A stretch of 64,000 nucleotides of DNA. Origin: Natranaerovirga hydrolytica. GTDB taxonomy: Bacteria; Bacillota; Clostridia; Lachnospirales; DSM-24629. Location: positions 955,652 through 1,019,651 of the forward strand of contig NZ_SMGQ01000011.1 in assembly GCF_004339095.1 (NCBI RefSeq). The letters run 5' to 3'. Below are positions 36,710 through 45,377 of the stretch, one piece after another (the first letter of the stretch is position 1; each line of letters starts with the position of its first letter). The position numbers were made by a program, and so were the translations under genes. The notes under the pieces are model-generated. The model saw only the letters and a program-made list of their open reading frames with translations. It was not told the origin of the DNA and ran no database searches.

Positions 36710-36760
36710 TTATGTTACAAATAAACATATTAATGTTGCCAAAAATTCACTAATGTTGTA
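36710..36760. promoter_or_regulatory. Three phased ATGTTRY direct repeats upstream of lytTR gene
   Basis: ATGTTAC (36712), ATGTTGC (36733) and ATGTTGT (36753) are spaced 21 and 20 bp, i.e. two helical turns. LytTR proteins bind direct repeats with a GTT core about 21 bp apart, so these are candidate autoregulatory sites ~170-210 bp upstream of the regulator start. Confidence 0.45.
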
Positions 36761-37216
36761 GCAAGAAAATATATAAGCCAGATGCATATGTCATATAGTT
36801 AAGCTTTATTTTATAAGATAAGAAAAGTAATATGTAATCTTGATGTTATTAAAAAGTGATTTTATGAGTTGTAATATAAGATATTGATAGCATACTTCGT
36901 CACAATTAATTAACTGTGATGCAAAAATTACTTGTTGTGTTAATTTGGAATTATATTTTATCATTTAAGACTCTTTCTCATTACATACGTAATAGTTACT
37001 TTCAATTCTATTGTAGATCAGATGTTTTTATATAACAACCTAATATGAACGAAAACTACTTTTAGTGTAATGAAAAATCATTTTATGTTTTTTCATTACT
37101 TTTAACGTCACTTTCATTACATGTCTATTGACATCTACGAACACTTGTGTCTCATATATAAATCCAAAAATTCCAACAAATAATTTTATATTATACATAA
37201 TATGTTTCAATTATCT
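36761..37216. other. Gene-free AT-rich stretch
   Basis: I see no coding sequence here. A hairpin (GTAATGAAAAA 37066-37076 with its complement at 37089-37099) lies in the middle but lacks a T tract. It is probably decayed DNA next to the cobO pseudogene. Confidence 0.4.
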
Positions 37217-37599
37217 TCATTTGTATTAACATAGGAACTTGTTCTACCGTTATCATTTCATTGTTTATAGGACCTAGTATTTCATCTAATATAAAGAAAT
37301 CGCACTCACCATTGTGTACCATTTCTTTTACCGTTTCAATTGCTTGTTGTACTTTTACTTTATAGTCTTTCTTTTTCTTGAGATGGTTGTCAGAAAAACT
37401 TTTTATGTCCTGCTAGATGTTTAATTCAAATTAATTGCTTATTTCTTTAACTGATTCTAATTCACTGGTACGGGCGCTTTTAAAAAATTGAACCATGATT
37501 ACTTTGAGCCCGTTACTTACTGTCTTAAACCTAACCTAATGCTGCTATTGCTTTTCCTTTTCCGTCACCTGTATAAATCTGAACATAACCTTTTTTAAT
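37217..37599 (-). pseudogene. Decayed duplicate of cobO
   Basis: Colinear with cobO at 40842-41372, by eye about three quarters identical at the DNA level. The start ATG is now ATT (37599), there are several single-base deletions (for example in the stretches matching 41195-41230 and 41285-41325), and the C-terminal ~48 codons are missing. The duplication includes the upstream REP-like element. Confidence 0.87.
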
Positions 37600-37649
37600 T
37601 ATGTATGTATCTTTTTTTATGTATTTAATAATTTATTTAACACTATATG

Positions 37650-37688
37650 AAGCGTCTGAGAATCATTTTAAACCCCTAAGAACCGTCC
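37650..37688. repeat. REP-like intergenic element, copy 1
   Basis: The string GCGTCTGAGAATCATTTTAA followed by CC..AGAACCGTCC matches the element at 41424-41462. It lies between a hypothetical gene and the cobO pseudogene. Similar GGGACGGTT-containing short repeats are common in Firmicutes genomes, from general knowledge. Confidence 0.75.
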
Positions 37689-37728
37689 GGGACAGTGAAA
37701 TAATGAGAAAAACCACCCTTTTGGTTCA

Positions 37729-38328
37729 TTACGGGTATATTTCTTCCAAATATTTCTCTATTGCTACTATTGTTTTAACAAATCTATCATCTTCAAAAAA
37801 ATCTAGTCCTAATTTTGTTTGAAAGCCATCTTCATAATGTGCATTAATAATACTAGCTATATCTTTTAATTCTCCTAAATATTTGCTTACAAATTGGATC
37901 TCCTCACCGGTCATCTCTCTATACAATTGAACATTATCTCCTTCATCAGTTATATTGGTATCTGGAATAAGGCTATGAAGAAAGAAATATGTCTTTTTAA
38001 TAAAATCTCCAAAGCGACGTTTAGAAAAATCAAAGCGTTCTTCATTTTCTACTCGCTTATAGGAAGAAATTAAATGACTTTGATCGTAATCAGTAGTAAC
38101 TGCATCTCGAATCAACCTGTCTGCTTCGATATAATTGATCGTACCATTTTCTAGCCACTTTTCATAGGTGGCTTCATAAGTATTTAACGTCACTATAGTC
38201 CTAAAGTAATCATTTGCAAACTTGTTACCCAGTTCATTTTTATATTCTAATAACTGGTGATTTTTGTATGCCATAAATGCAATCAATATAATAGTTGCTA
38301 ATATAGAACCAATTACTAGCTTTTTCAT
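37729..38328 (-). CDS. Hypothetical membrane-anchored protein
   Basis: 199 aa from the ATG at 38328 (AAAGGAGG 6 nt upstream). N-terminal helix 'VIGSILATIILIAFMAY' anchors an extracytoplasmic, mostly helical, acidic domain ('NYIEADRLIRDAVTTDYDQSHLISSYKRVENEERFDFSKRRFGDFIKKTYFFLHSLIP'). No Cys for a lipobox. Family not recognised. It lies downstream of the GH43 gene on the same strand, 136 bp away, and need not be co-transcribed. Confidence 0.72.
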   Translation of the reverse strand: MKKLVIGSILATIILIAFMAYKNHQLLEYKNELGNKFANDYFRTIVTLNTYEATYEKWLENGTINYIEADRLIRDAVTTDYDQSHLISSYKRVENEERFDFSKRRFGDFIKKTYFFLHSLIPDTNITDEGDNVQLYREMTGEEIQFVSKYLGELKDIASIINAHYEDGFQTKLGLDFFEDDRFVKTIVAIEKYLEEIYP

Positions 38329-38463
38329 AGTATCCTCCTTTAATAGCCATAACTTCCAAATGCTCTCGATTGTTGTCATTGCTATTTATTTCATTATTAC
38401 TTATATGATTGCTTATCGGCTTTTTTAAAATCTTGAATGGAGCTTGGTGAAACTATCAGAACT

Positions 38464-40053
38464 TTACACATTACATAGCTCCAATTCATCCCTCATAAAC
38501 TTTACATATTCAACATCTATATAACTCTCTGAATTTGTAAGTTTTTCATTCAGGGCAAATAATCCAATCTTTGCACCTACCCATTTACCTTGTGATGGCG
38601 TGAAGTAATCTGTTGTTTGATTATATTTTACCCCATCTACACTTGTGCTGAATTGACATTTTTCCGTTTTATTAAAGTTTATTTTAAACCATATATTGGC
38701 ATCTTGATCTAATTGTATTTTCTTTTCCCATTGTAAATTTTCTTTTATGTCCTCGTCCTTTCCTTGTGACGTGACATATTGCAAATATACGTCTTCTTCT
38801 TTTTTAATAATTGCCACGTAAGCGTATGACATGCCAAATACCGTTACACCTGATTTTGTCCCTACTTTTAATTGAGAGACATCTATTTTTGTCACCATCT
38901 CAAAATCAGGTGCTGCAATTTTTTGAGTTAGAACATTGCCACAATTGTATAAGACATCATTGGCTATATTGTTGGGATTAACAGCATACAAACGCAAATA
39001 TCCCTTTCTTTCATTCATTGAATAATAGTTCTCTTTTGGATTGGCTAACCATTGCCAAGACAAACCCAATCTTCCTTCTTGAAAATCATCACTTGTTTCT
39101 GGTTCTGTAGGTTCGACTGCTTGACAGCCTGAAGGCTTCTTATACTTTAATACAGGTTTTCCAATGCTTTCTTCATTAGGATTTTCGCCTATAATTGGCC
39201 AATCATTTTTCCACCTAACAGGCTGTAGGTGTACAATTCTTCCATAGACACCTTTATCTTGAAAATGCACAAACCATTCTTCTTGATTGGGTGTATCCAC
39301 TAATCCGCCTTGATGTGGTCCATTCACTTCAGTACTGCCTTGATGCATTACGATTTTTTCTTCATAAGGTCCATAGATACTTGTTGAACGCAATACCGTT
39401 TGCCAACCTGTTGCTACACCTCCAGCTGGTGCAAATATGTAATAATATTTGCCTCTTTTATATACTTTAGGTCCTTCTATTGTTGGCTGTGTTTTACTGC
39501 CATCAAATATAAATCGATCTTCACCGATGCATTTTGTCCCATCTTGTGACATAGGTAATAAACCCAATTTACTTTGAAAGCCTATACGACTTTTGGCGTA
39601 GGCATGAACAATATAAGCTTTACCGTCCTCATCCCAAAAAGGACAAGGATCAATAAAACCTTTGCCTGACCAAATGCATATTAATGGACACCACTCACCA
39701 AATGGATCTTCTGTATGGGTCATAAAGATACCTTCATCTGGCATACCTACAAATATCCAATATTTATTATGATGGTATCTTATACTGGGTGCCCATATAC
39801 CTTTACCATGTGCTGGGCTATCATATGTTTCAAAGGGAAGGTGCGTTACGCCATAATTGCATATCTCCCAGCTTACCAAGTCTTTAGATACTAAAACAGG
39901 TAACCCTGGGACACAGTTAAAGCTAGATGCTGTCATAAAAAATGTATCTCCTACTCGAATGACATCTGGGTCAGAGTAGTCTGTAAATAATATTGGGTTT
40001 TTATAATAACCATTTTCTAAATCTGCTTGCCATAGCAATTTATTTTTATCCAT
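38464..40053 (-). CDS. Glycoside hydrolase family 43 (beta-xylosidase/arabinofuranosidase-like)
   Basis: 529 aa from the ATG at 40053 (AGGAGG 10 nt upstream). Five-bladed propeller: 'NPILFTDYSDPDVIRVGDTFFMTASSFNCVPGLPVLVSKDLVSWE' with the catalytic base Asp (DYSDPDV), 'GIWAPSIRYHHNKYWIF', 'FIDPCPFWDEDGKAYIVHAYAKSRIG' with the pKa-tuning Asp, and 'TIEGPKVYKRGKYYYIFAPAGG' with the acid Glu. The C-terminal ~200 residues are a concanavalin-like beta-xylosidase domain. No signal peptide, so it acts on imported oligosaccharides. No sugar transporter is nearby. Confidence 0.93.
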   Translation of the reverse strand: MDKNKLLWQADLENGYYKNPILFTDYSDPDVIRVGDTFFMTASSFNCVPGLPVLVSKDLVSWEICNYGVTHLPFETYDSPAHGKGIWAPSIRYHHNKYWIFVGMPDEGIFMTHTEDPFGEWCPLICIWSGKGFIDPCPFWDEDGKAYIVHAYAKSRIGFQSKLGLLPMSQDGTKCIGEDRFIFDGSKTQPTIEGPKVYKRGKYYYIFAPAGGVATGWQTVLRSTSIYGPYEEKIVMHQGSTEVNGPHQGGLVDTPNQEEWFVHFQDKGVYGRIVHLQPVRWKNDWPIIGENPNEESIGKPVLKYKKPSGCQAVEPTEPETSDDFQEGRLGLSWQWLANPKENYYSMNERKGYLRLYAVNPNNIANDVLYNCGNVLTQKIAAPDFEMVTKIDVSQLKVGTKSGVTVFGMSYAYVAIIKKEEDVYLQYVTSQGKDEDIKENLQWEKKIQLDQDANIWFKINFNKTEKCQFSTSVDGVKYNQTTDYFTPSQGKWVGAKIGLFALNEKLTNSESYIDVEYVKFMRDELELCNV

Positions 40054-40138
40054 ATTGTCGTGCCTCCTAGATATGTAATCGATGGGACGTCTTCTTTTTT
40101 TATCATTCATGCTACTCTACTGTTTTTATAGCTTATAC

Positions 40139-40414
40139 TTACTCCTGCATACCCTTTTTAACTAGATTTCCAAACCAATAATATTCAAAATGCGTTACGC
40201 CAAAATGTTCATCTTCTGGCATAAAATTTCCTTGAATTTCAAAAGAATATCCAAGACCTTGGTATGTTCCAGAACCACCATCGTCAGAAGTCATTATGGG
40301 TATTGTAAAGATAGGCTTTTCAAATAGGTGGCATACTCGCCAATAATCTACAAAACCAATACCTAACCCTATAACAACGATTCCGATACATACCTTTATG
40401 ATTACTTTTTTCAA
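40139..40414 (-). CDS. Small membrane-anchored hypothetical protein
   Basis: 91 aa starting from a TTG with AGGGGTG 9 nt upstream. N-terminal helix 'VIIKVCIGIVVIGLGIGFV' and a short external part 'TSDDGGSGTYQGLGYSFEIQGNFMPEDEHFGVTHFEYYWFGNLV'. Small proteins with the 'DDGGSGTYxGLGYS' motif occur in other Firmicutes as uncharacterised proteins, from memory. Function unknown. Confidence 0.75.
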   Translation of the reverse strand: MKKVIIKVCIGIVVIGLGIGFVDYWRVCHLFEKPIFTIPIMTSDDGGSGTYQGLGYSFEIQGNFMPEDEHFGVTHFEYYWFGNLVKKGMQE

Positions 40415-40796
40415 TGCTTTACACCCCTAATCAGATTTTTTATATAATCCCCTTTTCACTTTATATAACAAAGGGCTATCCATACTTTTATTATCTGTTT
40501 TGTTTTATATCTCCTATCGCCGTTTGTACCCAATCATTAAAATCATCTACTATTTGTACTGTCATTTTATTGAGAGGAATGACGCTTTCTTCTCTATGAG
40601 TTTTTACAGTATTATGTTAAATTTCTCTCTTTTTAAATATATACTATATATTTTTTTATTTTTTGTCAAGTTATTGTACATTCAATTCCATCCTATTATA
40701 GCCATTTGCTTCATCCTTTTTACTATTGATTAACTGTTTTCAGATATCCTTTCATTGGATGCATGGAATAACTTCTATAAATTCTACTGAATTGAT
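40415..40796. other. Intergenic with possible coding remnant
   Basis: No intact gene. On the minus strand 40491-40616 is an open, codon-like stretch of about 40 residues ('MTVQIVDDFNDWVQTAIGDI' followed by a short tail and stop), without SD or upstream continuation; a stop codon precedes it. It could be the tail of a deleted gene. Confidence 0.3.
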
Positions 40797-40843
40797 AATA
40801 CAAGGGGTCTATATCTCATTATAAGATATAGACCCCTTGTATT
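40797..40843. terminator. 20-bp perfect hairpin terminating the early corrin operon
   Basis: AATACAAGGGGTCTATATCT (40797-40816) pairs perfectly with 40824-40843 across a 7-nt loop. The right arm begins inside the cobO stop codon, so it ends the cbi operon. Confidence 0.88.
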
Positions 40844-41372
40844 AATATTCTATCCCCTTGCGACTCTGAACCCCTTGTTCATAATAATGCCTAATCATTT
40901 TCATTTCTGTTACTAAGTCTGCTGATTCTATTAATGCTTGTGGTGCATCTCTTCCTGTTAAAACCATCTCCATACTTTCTGGTTTCATTTGCATTAACGT
41001 CTGAACTTGTTCTATGGTTATCATCTCATTTTTTATAGCACCTAGTATTTCATCTAATATAAAGACATCATACGCGCCACTTTGTACCATTTCATTTACC
41101 GTTTCAAATGCTTGTTGTACTTTTTCTTTGTATGCTTCTTTTTCTTCTTGTGTCAATTGCCAAAAGAATTTTTTGTGTCCTGCTATTTGTTTGATTTCAA
41201 ATTGATTGCCCAGTTCCTTCACTGATTCTAATTCACTGGTATGGGCACTTTTTAAAAATTGAACCATGATTACTTTAAATCCGTTTCCTACTGCTCTTAG
41301 ACCTAGCCCTAATGCCGCTGTGGTTTTTCCTTTGCCGTCTCCTGTATAAATTTGAACATAACCTTTTTTCAT
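40842..41372 (-). CDS. cobO: Cob(I)yrinic acid a,c-diamide adenosyltransferase
   Basis: 176 aa of the BtuR/CobO/CobP family. P-loop 'GDGKGKTTAALGLGLRAVG', 'VIMVQFLKSAHTSELE' and 'VFILDEILGAI' (Walker B) are all present, ending 'MKMIRHYYEQGVQSRKGIEY'. It attaches the 5'-deoxyadenosyl group to cobalt. Last gene of the early operon, 76 nt after cbiA with the REP-like element between. A decayed duplicate is at 37217-37599. Confidence 0.94.
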   Translation of the reverse strand: MKKGYVQIYTGDGKGKTTAALGLGLRAVGNGFKVIMVQFLKSAHTSELESVKELGNQFEIKQIAGHKKFFWQLTQEEKEAYKEKVQQAFETVNEMVQSGAYDVFILDEILGAIKNEMITIEQVQTLMQMKPESMEMVLTGRDAPQALIESADLVTEMKMIRHYYEQGVQSRKGIEY

Positions 41373-41423
41373 TATATTTGGTCTCCTCTCTTATGTTTTA
41401 TTAGTTTATTAAAAACGGTCTGA

Positions 41424-41462
41424 GGCGTCTGAGAATCATTTTAAACCGTCAGGAACCGTCCC
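41424..41462. repeat. REP-like intergenic element, copy 2, overlapping the cbiA 3' end
   Basis: GCGTCTGAGAATCATTTTAA plus ACCGTCAGGAACCGTCCC. On the minus strand its GGGACGGTTCCTGA supplies the last codons (R-D-G-S) and the stop of cbiA. The same element precedes the cobO pseudogene. Confidence 0.75.
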
Positions 41463-42834
41463 TACTGATTTGCATAGCCGCTTTTAACAAATTGACTGGG
41501 ATTTGTAAGTTGCTATAAAAATGTATATGGGGATAACCTGCTACCCCATTGCCTTTACAATAACCACATTCATATTCATTTACAATTTGTCCGTCCCTTT
41601 CTTTTTTCAAGTCATAGACTTTCTTTGCATTGATGGCCACTGCCTCTGAATGATGAAATTCGTGTATGTTTACTTCTGTACCTTTTGGCCCTAGAAGTGT
41701 GTCTTCTTTTAAGGTCAATGTTTTGTAACCAAACCGTTGTAACCTTTTGGTCATTCTACATTGACCATCAAACCAACCGACCATTTCATATTTGTTTCCT
41801 TCTAGGTCTATTAATTCCTTATTCAAATACATGAGTCCACCACATTCTGCAAAGTAAGGTATCCCTTGGTCTAATCGTTTTAATATCTCTTCCTTGATTG
41901 CCACATTCCTTTCTAATGCTTTTGCAAAAACTTCTGGAAACCCACCTCCAAAGTACAATAAATCCAATTGCTCTGGTAAGTGTGTGTCTCTTATGGGGCT
42001 AAAATAATGAAGAGTTGCCCCCATTGATTCTAATAGCTCTAAGTTGTCTTTATAATAAAAGTGAAACCCTTCATCATAGGCAACACCTATATGTACCGTA
42101 TCCACTTGAGGAATATCTGGTTGTTTGGGTATATTAATGGTTTGTTGGTGTTTGTTGGCTAGATTAATGATTCCCTCTACATCTATGGTTTTTTCTACTT
42201 CATTTCTTAGCTGCTCTGTTTTTTCATCTAAATTTTTCATTTCAATACTGGGTATTAAGCCTAAATGCCTTGATTGAATTTTTTCTATGTTATTTTTAGG
42301 CAAATAACCATAACAGGTTACATGGGTGTATTGTTCAATAGCTGTTTTTAATAATTCATAATGTCTTTTGGTATTAACCTTATTCAAAATAATACCTTGA
42401 ATGTCCACATCTTTATCAAAGTCGGCAAAACCTTTTACTATAGCTGCTACACTTGTAGACACCCCACTCCCATCGACCACCAAGACAACAGGACAAGATA
42501 ATGTTTTAGCAATGCTGGCTGAACTGCCTATATCTTTGTCTGTTCCAACACCATCGTATAAGCCCATTACCCCTTCTATTATTCCTATGTCTGCTTGGTG
42601 CATATGCTTTACAAAAAGGGTTTTGATTGTTATATCATCCATTAAATACCCATCTAGATTGCGACAATTTCGTTTTGTAATATATGTGTGATAAGAAGGA
42701 TCGATATAATCTGGTCCAACTTTATACCCTTGAACCACTTGTCTTTTTCCAATCGCTGCTAACAGCCCCATTGTAATGGTTGTTTTTCCAACATTGCTAC
42801 TGGTGCCTGCAATCATTATTCTAGGTTGATTCAC
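41449..42834 (-). CDS. cbiA: Cobyrinate a,c-diamide synthase
   Basis: 461 aa from a GTG at 42834 (VNQPRIMIAGTSSNVGKTTITMGLL), with AAAGGAGG 9 nt upstream; it overlaps the cbiG end by 14 nt. ATPase part with 'GTSSNVGKTT' and 'IGIIEGVMGLYDGVG'; glutaminase part with Cys in 'IPYFAECGGLMYLN' and His in 'NIHEFHHSEA'. It amidates side chains a and c of cobyrinic acid. The terminal residues RDGS come from the REP-like element. Confidence 0.94.
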   Translation of the reverse strand: MNQPRIMIAGTSSNVGKTTITMGLLAAIGKRQVVQGYKVGPDYIDPSYHTYITKRNCRNLDGYLMDDITIKTLFVKHMHQADIGIIEGVMGLYDGVGTDKDIGSSASIAKTLSCPVVLVVDGSGVSTSVAAIVKGFADFDKDVDIQGIILNKVNTKRHYELLKTAIEQYTHVTCYGYLPKNNIEKIQSRHLGLIPSIEMKNLDEKTEQLRNEVEKTIDVEGIINLANKHQQTINIPKQPDIPQVDTVHIGVAYDEGFHFYYKDNLELLESMGATLHYFSPIRDTHLPEQLDLLYFGGGFPEVFAKALERNVAIKEEILKRLDQGIPYFAECGGLMYLNKELIDLEGNKYEMVGWFDGQCRMTKRLQRFGYKTLTLKEDTLLGPKGTEVNIHEFHHSEAVAINAKKVYDLKKERDGQIVNEYECGYCKGNGVAGYPHIHFYSNLQIPVNLLKAAMQISRDGS

Positions 42835-43876
42835 TGCTATTGTCCTCCTTTTCACCTTCCCATAATGAAATGGTGATGCCATTATTTTTTTCAACAGGTA
42901 CAAGGCATTTTCCATAGTTTGAACCTATATAACCACAAGGTTCGCTTACCGCTTTTACACCAATGGTTTGTTGAACAAATACACTGCCTTTAAATTGATC
43001 TTCTACTGTTTTAATGGTTTCTATATCATAAAATTCTATTGGCACATTTAAGTCTGTTGCTAAGTCCAATAATCCTTTTTCATCTTTTTTAATACTGACA
43101 CTTGCTATTTTTTTAATGCTCGCCTTACACCGATTGACTTTTTTCAATGCTTTTTCTAAAGCCATTTCTATGTCTTCTTTGGTTTTTCCTTTTTTACACC
43201 CTATACCTATAATGGTATCCTGAGGAACCAACCAAAGGTAAGGTTCTTTTGGGTTTTTAGGTTTTGTATGTCCAATATAGACATAACCTTTTATGTTTTC
43301 TTTTGGACTTTCTATGTCATCCAACCACACATAGGGTTTTTGAATCTTATGGTCATAAGATTCATCCGCTATAACGCCTACTTTATGGCCTTCAATCAAT
43401 GAAACCGTAAGGATTTTTGCCATTTTCATATCTGTAATGGCACACTGTAGCTTTTGTGCCAAGGTATCTACAGCCATAATATGATTGAGATCCGATGATG
43501 TTGTAATGACCGGCGTTGCTTTTATCTTATGACTGATTGTATGTGCCCATTCATTGGCTTTGCCTAGATGACCGGATAACAGACTAATGACAAAATCCCC
43601 TTTTTCATCCATAACAATAACTGCTGGATCTGTTGTTTTGTCTTTTAGGTAAGGTGCAATTTTTCTTACAACAATCCCCGTTGCCATAATAAAAACAAGG
43701 ACGTTATGGGTGACAAATAGCTCTTGAATGATGCCATCTAAAGAAGGTTTGATTGGTACAGTTTCATCCTCTATATACTTTTCTAGGGTATATAGGGTGG
43801 CATTGGGATAATGTTTTTTTAACTGTTTACCCAGTGCCACGCCCCCTTTGGTTAGGGTCAATATGCTTAATCCCAC
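42821..43876 (-). CDS. cbiG: Cobalt-precorrin-5A hydrolase
   Basis: 351 aa. N-terminal 'MGLSILTLTKGGVALGKQL', central 'VFIMATGIVVRKIAPYLKDKTTDPAVIVMDEKGDFVISLLSGHLGKANEW', C-terminal 'GIGCKKGKTKEDIEMALEKALKK' and 'SVFVQQTIGVKAVSEPCGYIGS'. It opens the lactone and releases acetaldehyde. Overlaps cobK by 10 nt. Confidence 0.93.
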   Translation of the reverse strand: MGLSILTLTKGGVALGKQLKKHYPNATLYTLEKYIEDETVPIKPSLDGIIQELFVTHNVLVFIMATGIVVRKIAPYLKDKTTDPAVIVMDEKGDFVISLLSGHLGKANEWAHTISHKIKATPVITTSSDLNHIMAVDTLAQKLQCAITDMKMAKILTVSLIEGHKVGVIADESYDHKIQKPYVWLDDIESPKENIKGYVYIGHTKPKNPKEPYLWLVPQDTIIGIGCKKGKTKEDIEMALEKALKKVNRCKASIKKIASVSIKKDEKGLLDLATDLNVPIEFYDIETIKTVEDQFKGSVFVQQTIGVKAVSEPCGYIGSNYGKCLVPVEKNNGITISLWEGEKEDNSSEST

Positions 43877-44640
43877 TCAACCAACTCCTTTTTTAACACA
43901 GCCATTAAGGCATCTATTGTATAATAAACTGTGGGATAGTGTAACTTAGGTCTTTTGATTACAATTGGTATCACATTGGATCTTAAGGCTGCTTGTATTT
44001 TTTCCTTCGTCTTACCCACAGCACCGCTTTCTTTTGTAATAAGATACTTGGCTTTAATATGTTCTAACATAATTAGATTCATTTCAAGAGAAAAAGGGCC
44101 TTGCATACCGATTATTTGTTTTGGTTTTAATTGTAATTGCTCTAGCTTTTTTATTTCTTGAGATGTAGGCAATAACCTAATGTAAATCCTATCTCTATCC
44201 TCTATTGCCTTCACTATTTTTTCTACATTTTTAGAACCTGTGGTCAGTAAAACATTACCGACTCCTTTATTCACAATATCTCCTGCTTCTTCATAAGTTG
44301 TGCACATTATGACCTTCTTTTCCATCTCGTAATCTTCTAAAGGTCTTTCATATCGATAATAATCCATTGCCCTATCTTTACAAACTGCTATAGCATTTTG
44401 AGATATAACTTGTGCATAAGGGTGGGTACTATCAATGATGATTTTTATTTTATTTTGGATACAAAATGCTTTTAAATCTTCTTGTGTCATTTTTCCACAG
44501 ATGACTTGATTTTTAAAACGGCTATTGGCAATGTTTTTACCATATTCTGTTGTTGTGCTAATCACAAAAGACTGTGTTAGGACACTTAATTGTTCAGCAA
44601 TCAGTAAACTGTCGCTGGTTCCGCCTAATAGTAATATCAT
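43867..44640 (-). CDS. cobK: Precorrin-6A / cobalt-precorrin-6A reductase
   Basis: 257 aa CobK/CbiJ: 'MILLLGGTSDSLLIAEQL', 'IIDSTHPYAQVISQNAIAVCKDRAMDYYRYERP', 'VGNVLLTTGSKNVEKI' and 'YLITKESGAVGKTKEKIQAAL'. It reduces the macrocycle with NAD(P)H. Overlaps cbiH by 4 nt (ATGA). Confidence 0.93.
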   Translation of the reverse strand: MILLLGGTSDSLLIAEQLSVLTQSFVISTTTEYGKNIANSRFKNQVICGKMTQEDLKAFCIQNKIKIIIDSTHPYAQVISQNAIAVCKDRAMDYYRYERPLEDYEMEKKVIMCTTYEEAGDIVNKGVGNVLLTTGSKNVEKIVKAIEDRDRIYIRLLPTSQEIKKLEQLQLKPKQIIGMQGPFSLEMNLIMLEHIKAKYLITKESGAVGKTKEKIQAALRSNVIPIVIKRPKLHYPTVYYTIDALMAVLKKELVEWD

Positions 44641-45377
44641 AAATCATACCCTCTTGAGGTTACCATTTTATTGTTGATCCAACGTGTTTTAGAATTGCCT
44701 ATAATCATTGTAGCAAACATATCCACTTTTTCATAAGGTATGGCATTTAGGGTGGTTCTAATAATCTCTTGTTCTTGTCTATAGGCTTGTCGAACAATTC
44801 CAACTGGTGTATGCTCATCTCTTTCTTTTTGTAAAATATGAATGGCTTGTTCTAAATAATGGGGTCTTTTTTTACTTCTTGGATTATATAAGGCAATGGT
44901 AAAATCACCTTTTCCCGCATATTGTATTCGATTAAAAATGGTTTCTAAAGGGGTCATATAATCGCTTAAACTAATTGTACAAAAATCTTCTACAATAGGG
45001 GCTCCAAGCAATGCACTACAAGAAAAAGCTGCTGACACACCTGGAATCACTTCTATTTCTATTTGATTGGTCAGGTCATGTTTTTCTACCAATTCTTCTA
45101 ATAACCCTGCCATACCATATAAGCTGGCATCGCCACTACAAACCATTGCTACTTTTTTGCCATCTAAAGCCCACTTTATACTTTGTTCACACCGTTTTAT
45201 TTCATTGCCCATACCATTTTCATATATTAATTTGTCTTGAATCATGGATTGAATTTGCTTGATATACACTGTATAACCTACAATGGCATCACAATCTAAG
45301 ATTGCTTTTTGAGCTTGTAATGTCATCAGGTCCATATGACCTGGTCCAATGCCTATGGCGTATACTGTATGTTTCAT
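44637..45377 (-). CDS. cbiH: Cobalt-precorrin-3B C17-methyltransferase
   Basis: 246 aa tetrapyrrole methylase. 'YAIGIGPGHMDLMTLQAQKAILDCDAIVGYTVYI' and 'KVAMVCSGDASLYGMAGLL' bind SAM; 'IEVIPGVSAAFSCSALLGAPIVEDFCTISLSDYMTPLETI' is typical of CobJ/CbiH, which contracts the ring. It abuts cbiF. Confidence 0.93.
   Translation of the reverse strand: MKHTVYAIGIGPGHMDLMTLQAQKAILDCDAIVGYTVYIKQIQSMIQDKLIYENGMGNEIKRCEQSIKWALDGKKVAMVCSGDASLYGMAGLLEELVEKHDLTNQIEIEVIPGVSAAFSCSALLGAPIVEDFCTISLSDYMTPLETIFNRIQYAGKGDFTIALYNPRSKKRPHYLEQAIHILQKERDEHTPVGIVRQAYRQEQEIIRTTLNAIPYEKVDMFATMIIGNSKTRWINNKMVTSRGYDL

Noticed and set aside
37601-37822. 73-aa plus-strand frame
   Set aside because: Overlaps the REP-like element and the end of a real minus-strand gene; no SD.
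40414-40733. Two short plus-strand frames
   Set aside because: Phe/Tyr/Ile-rich translations typical of AT-rich non-coding DNA, without SD.
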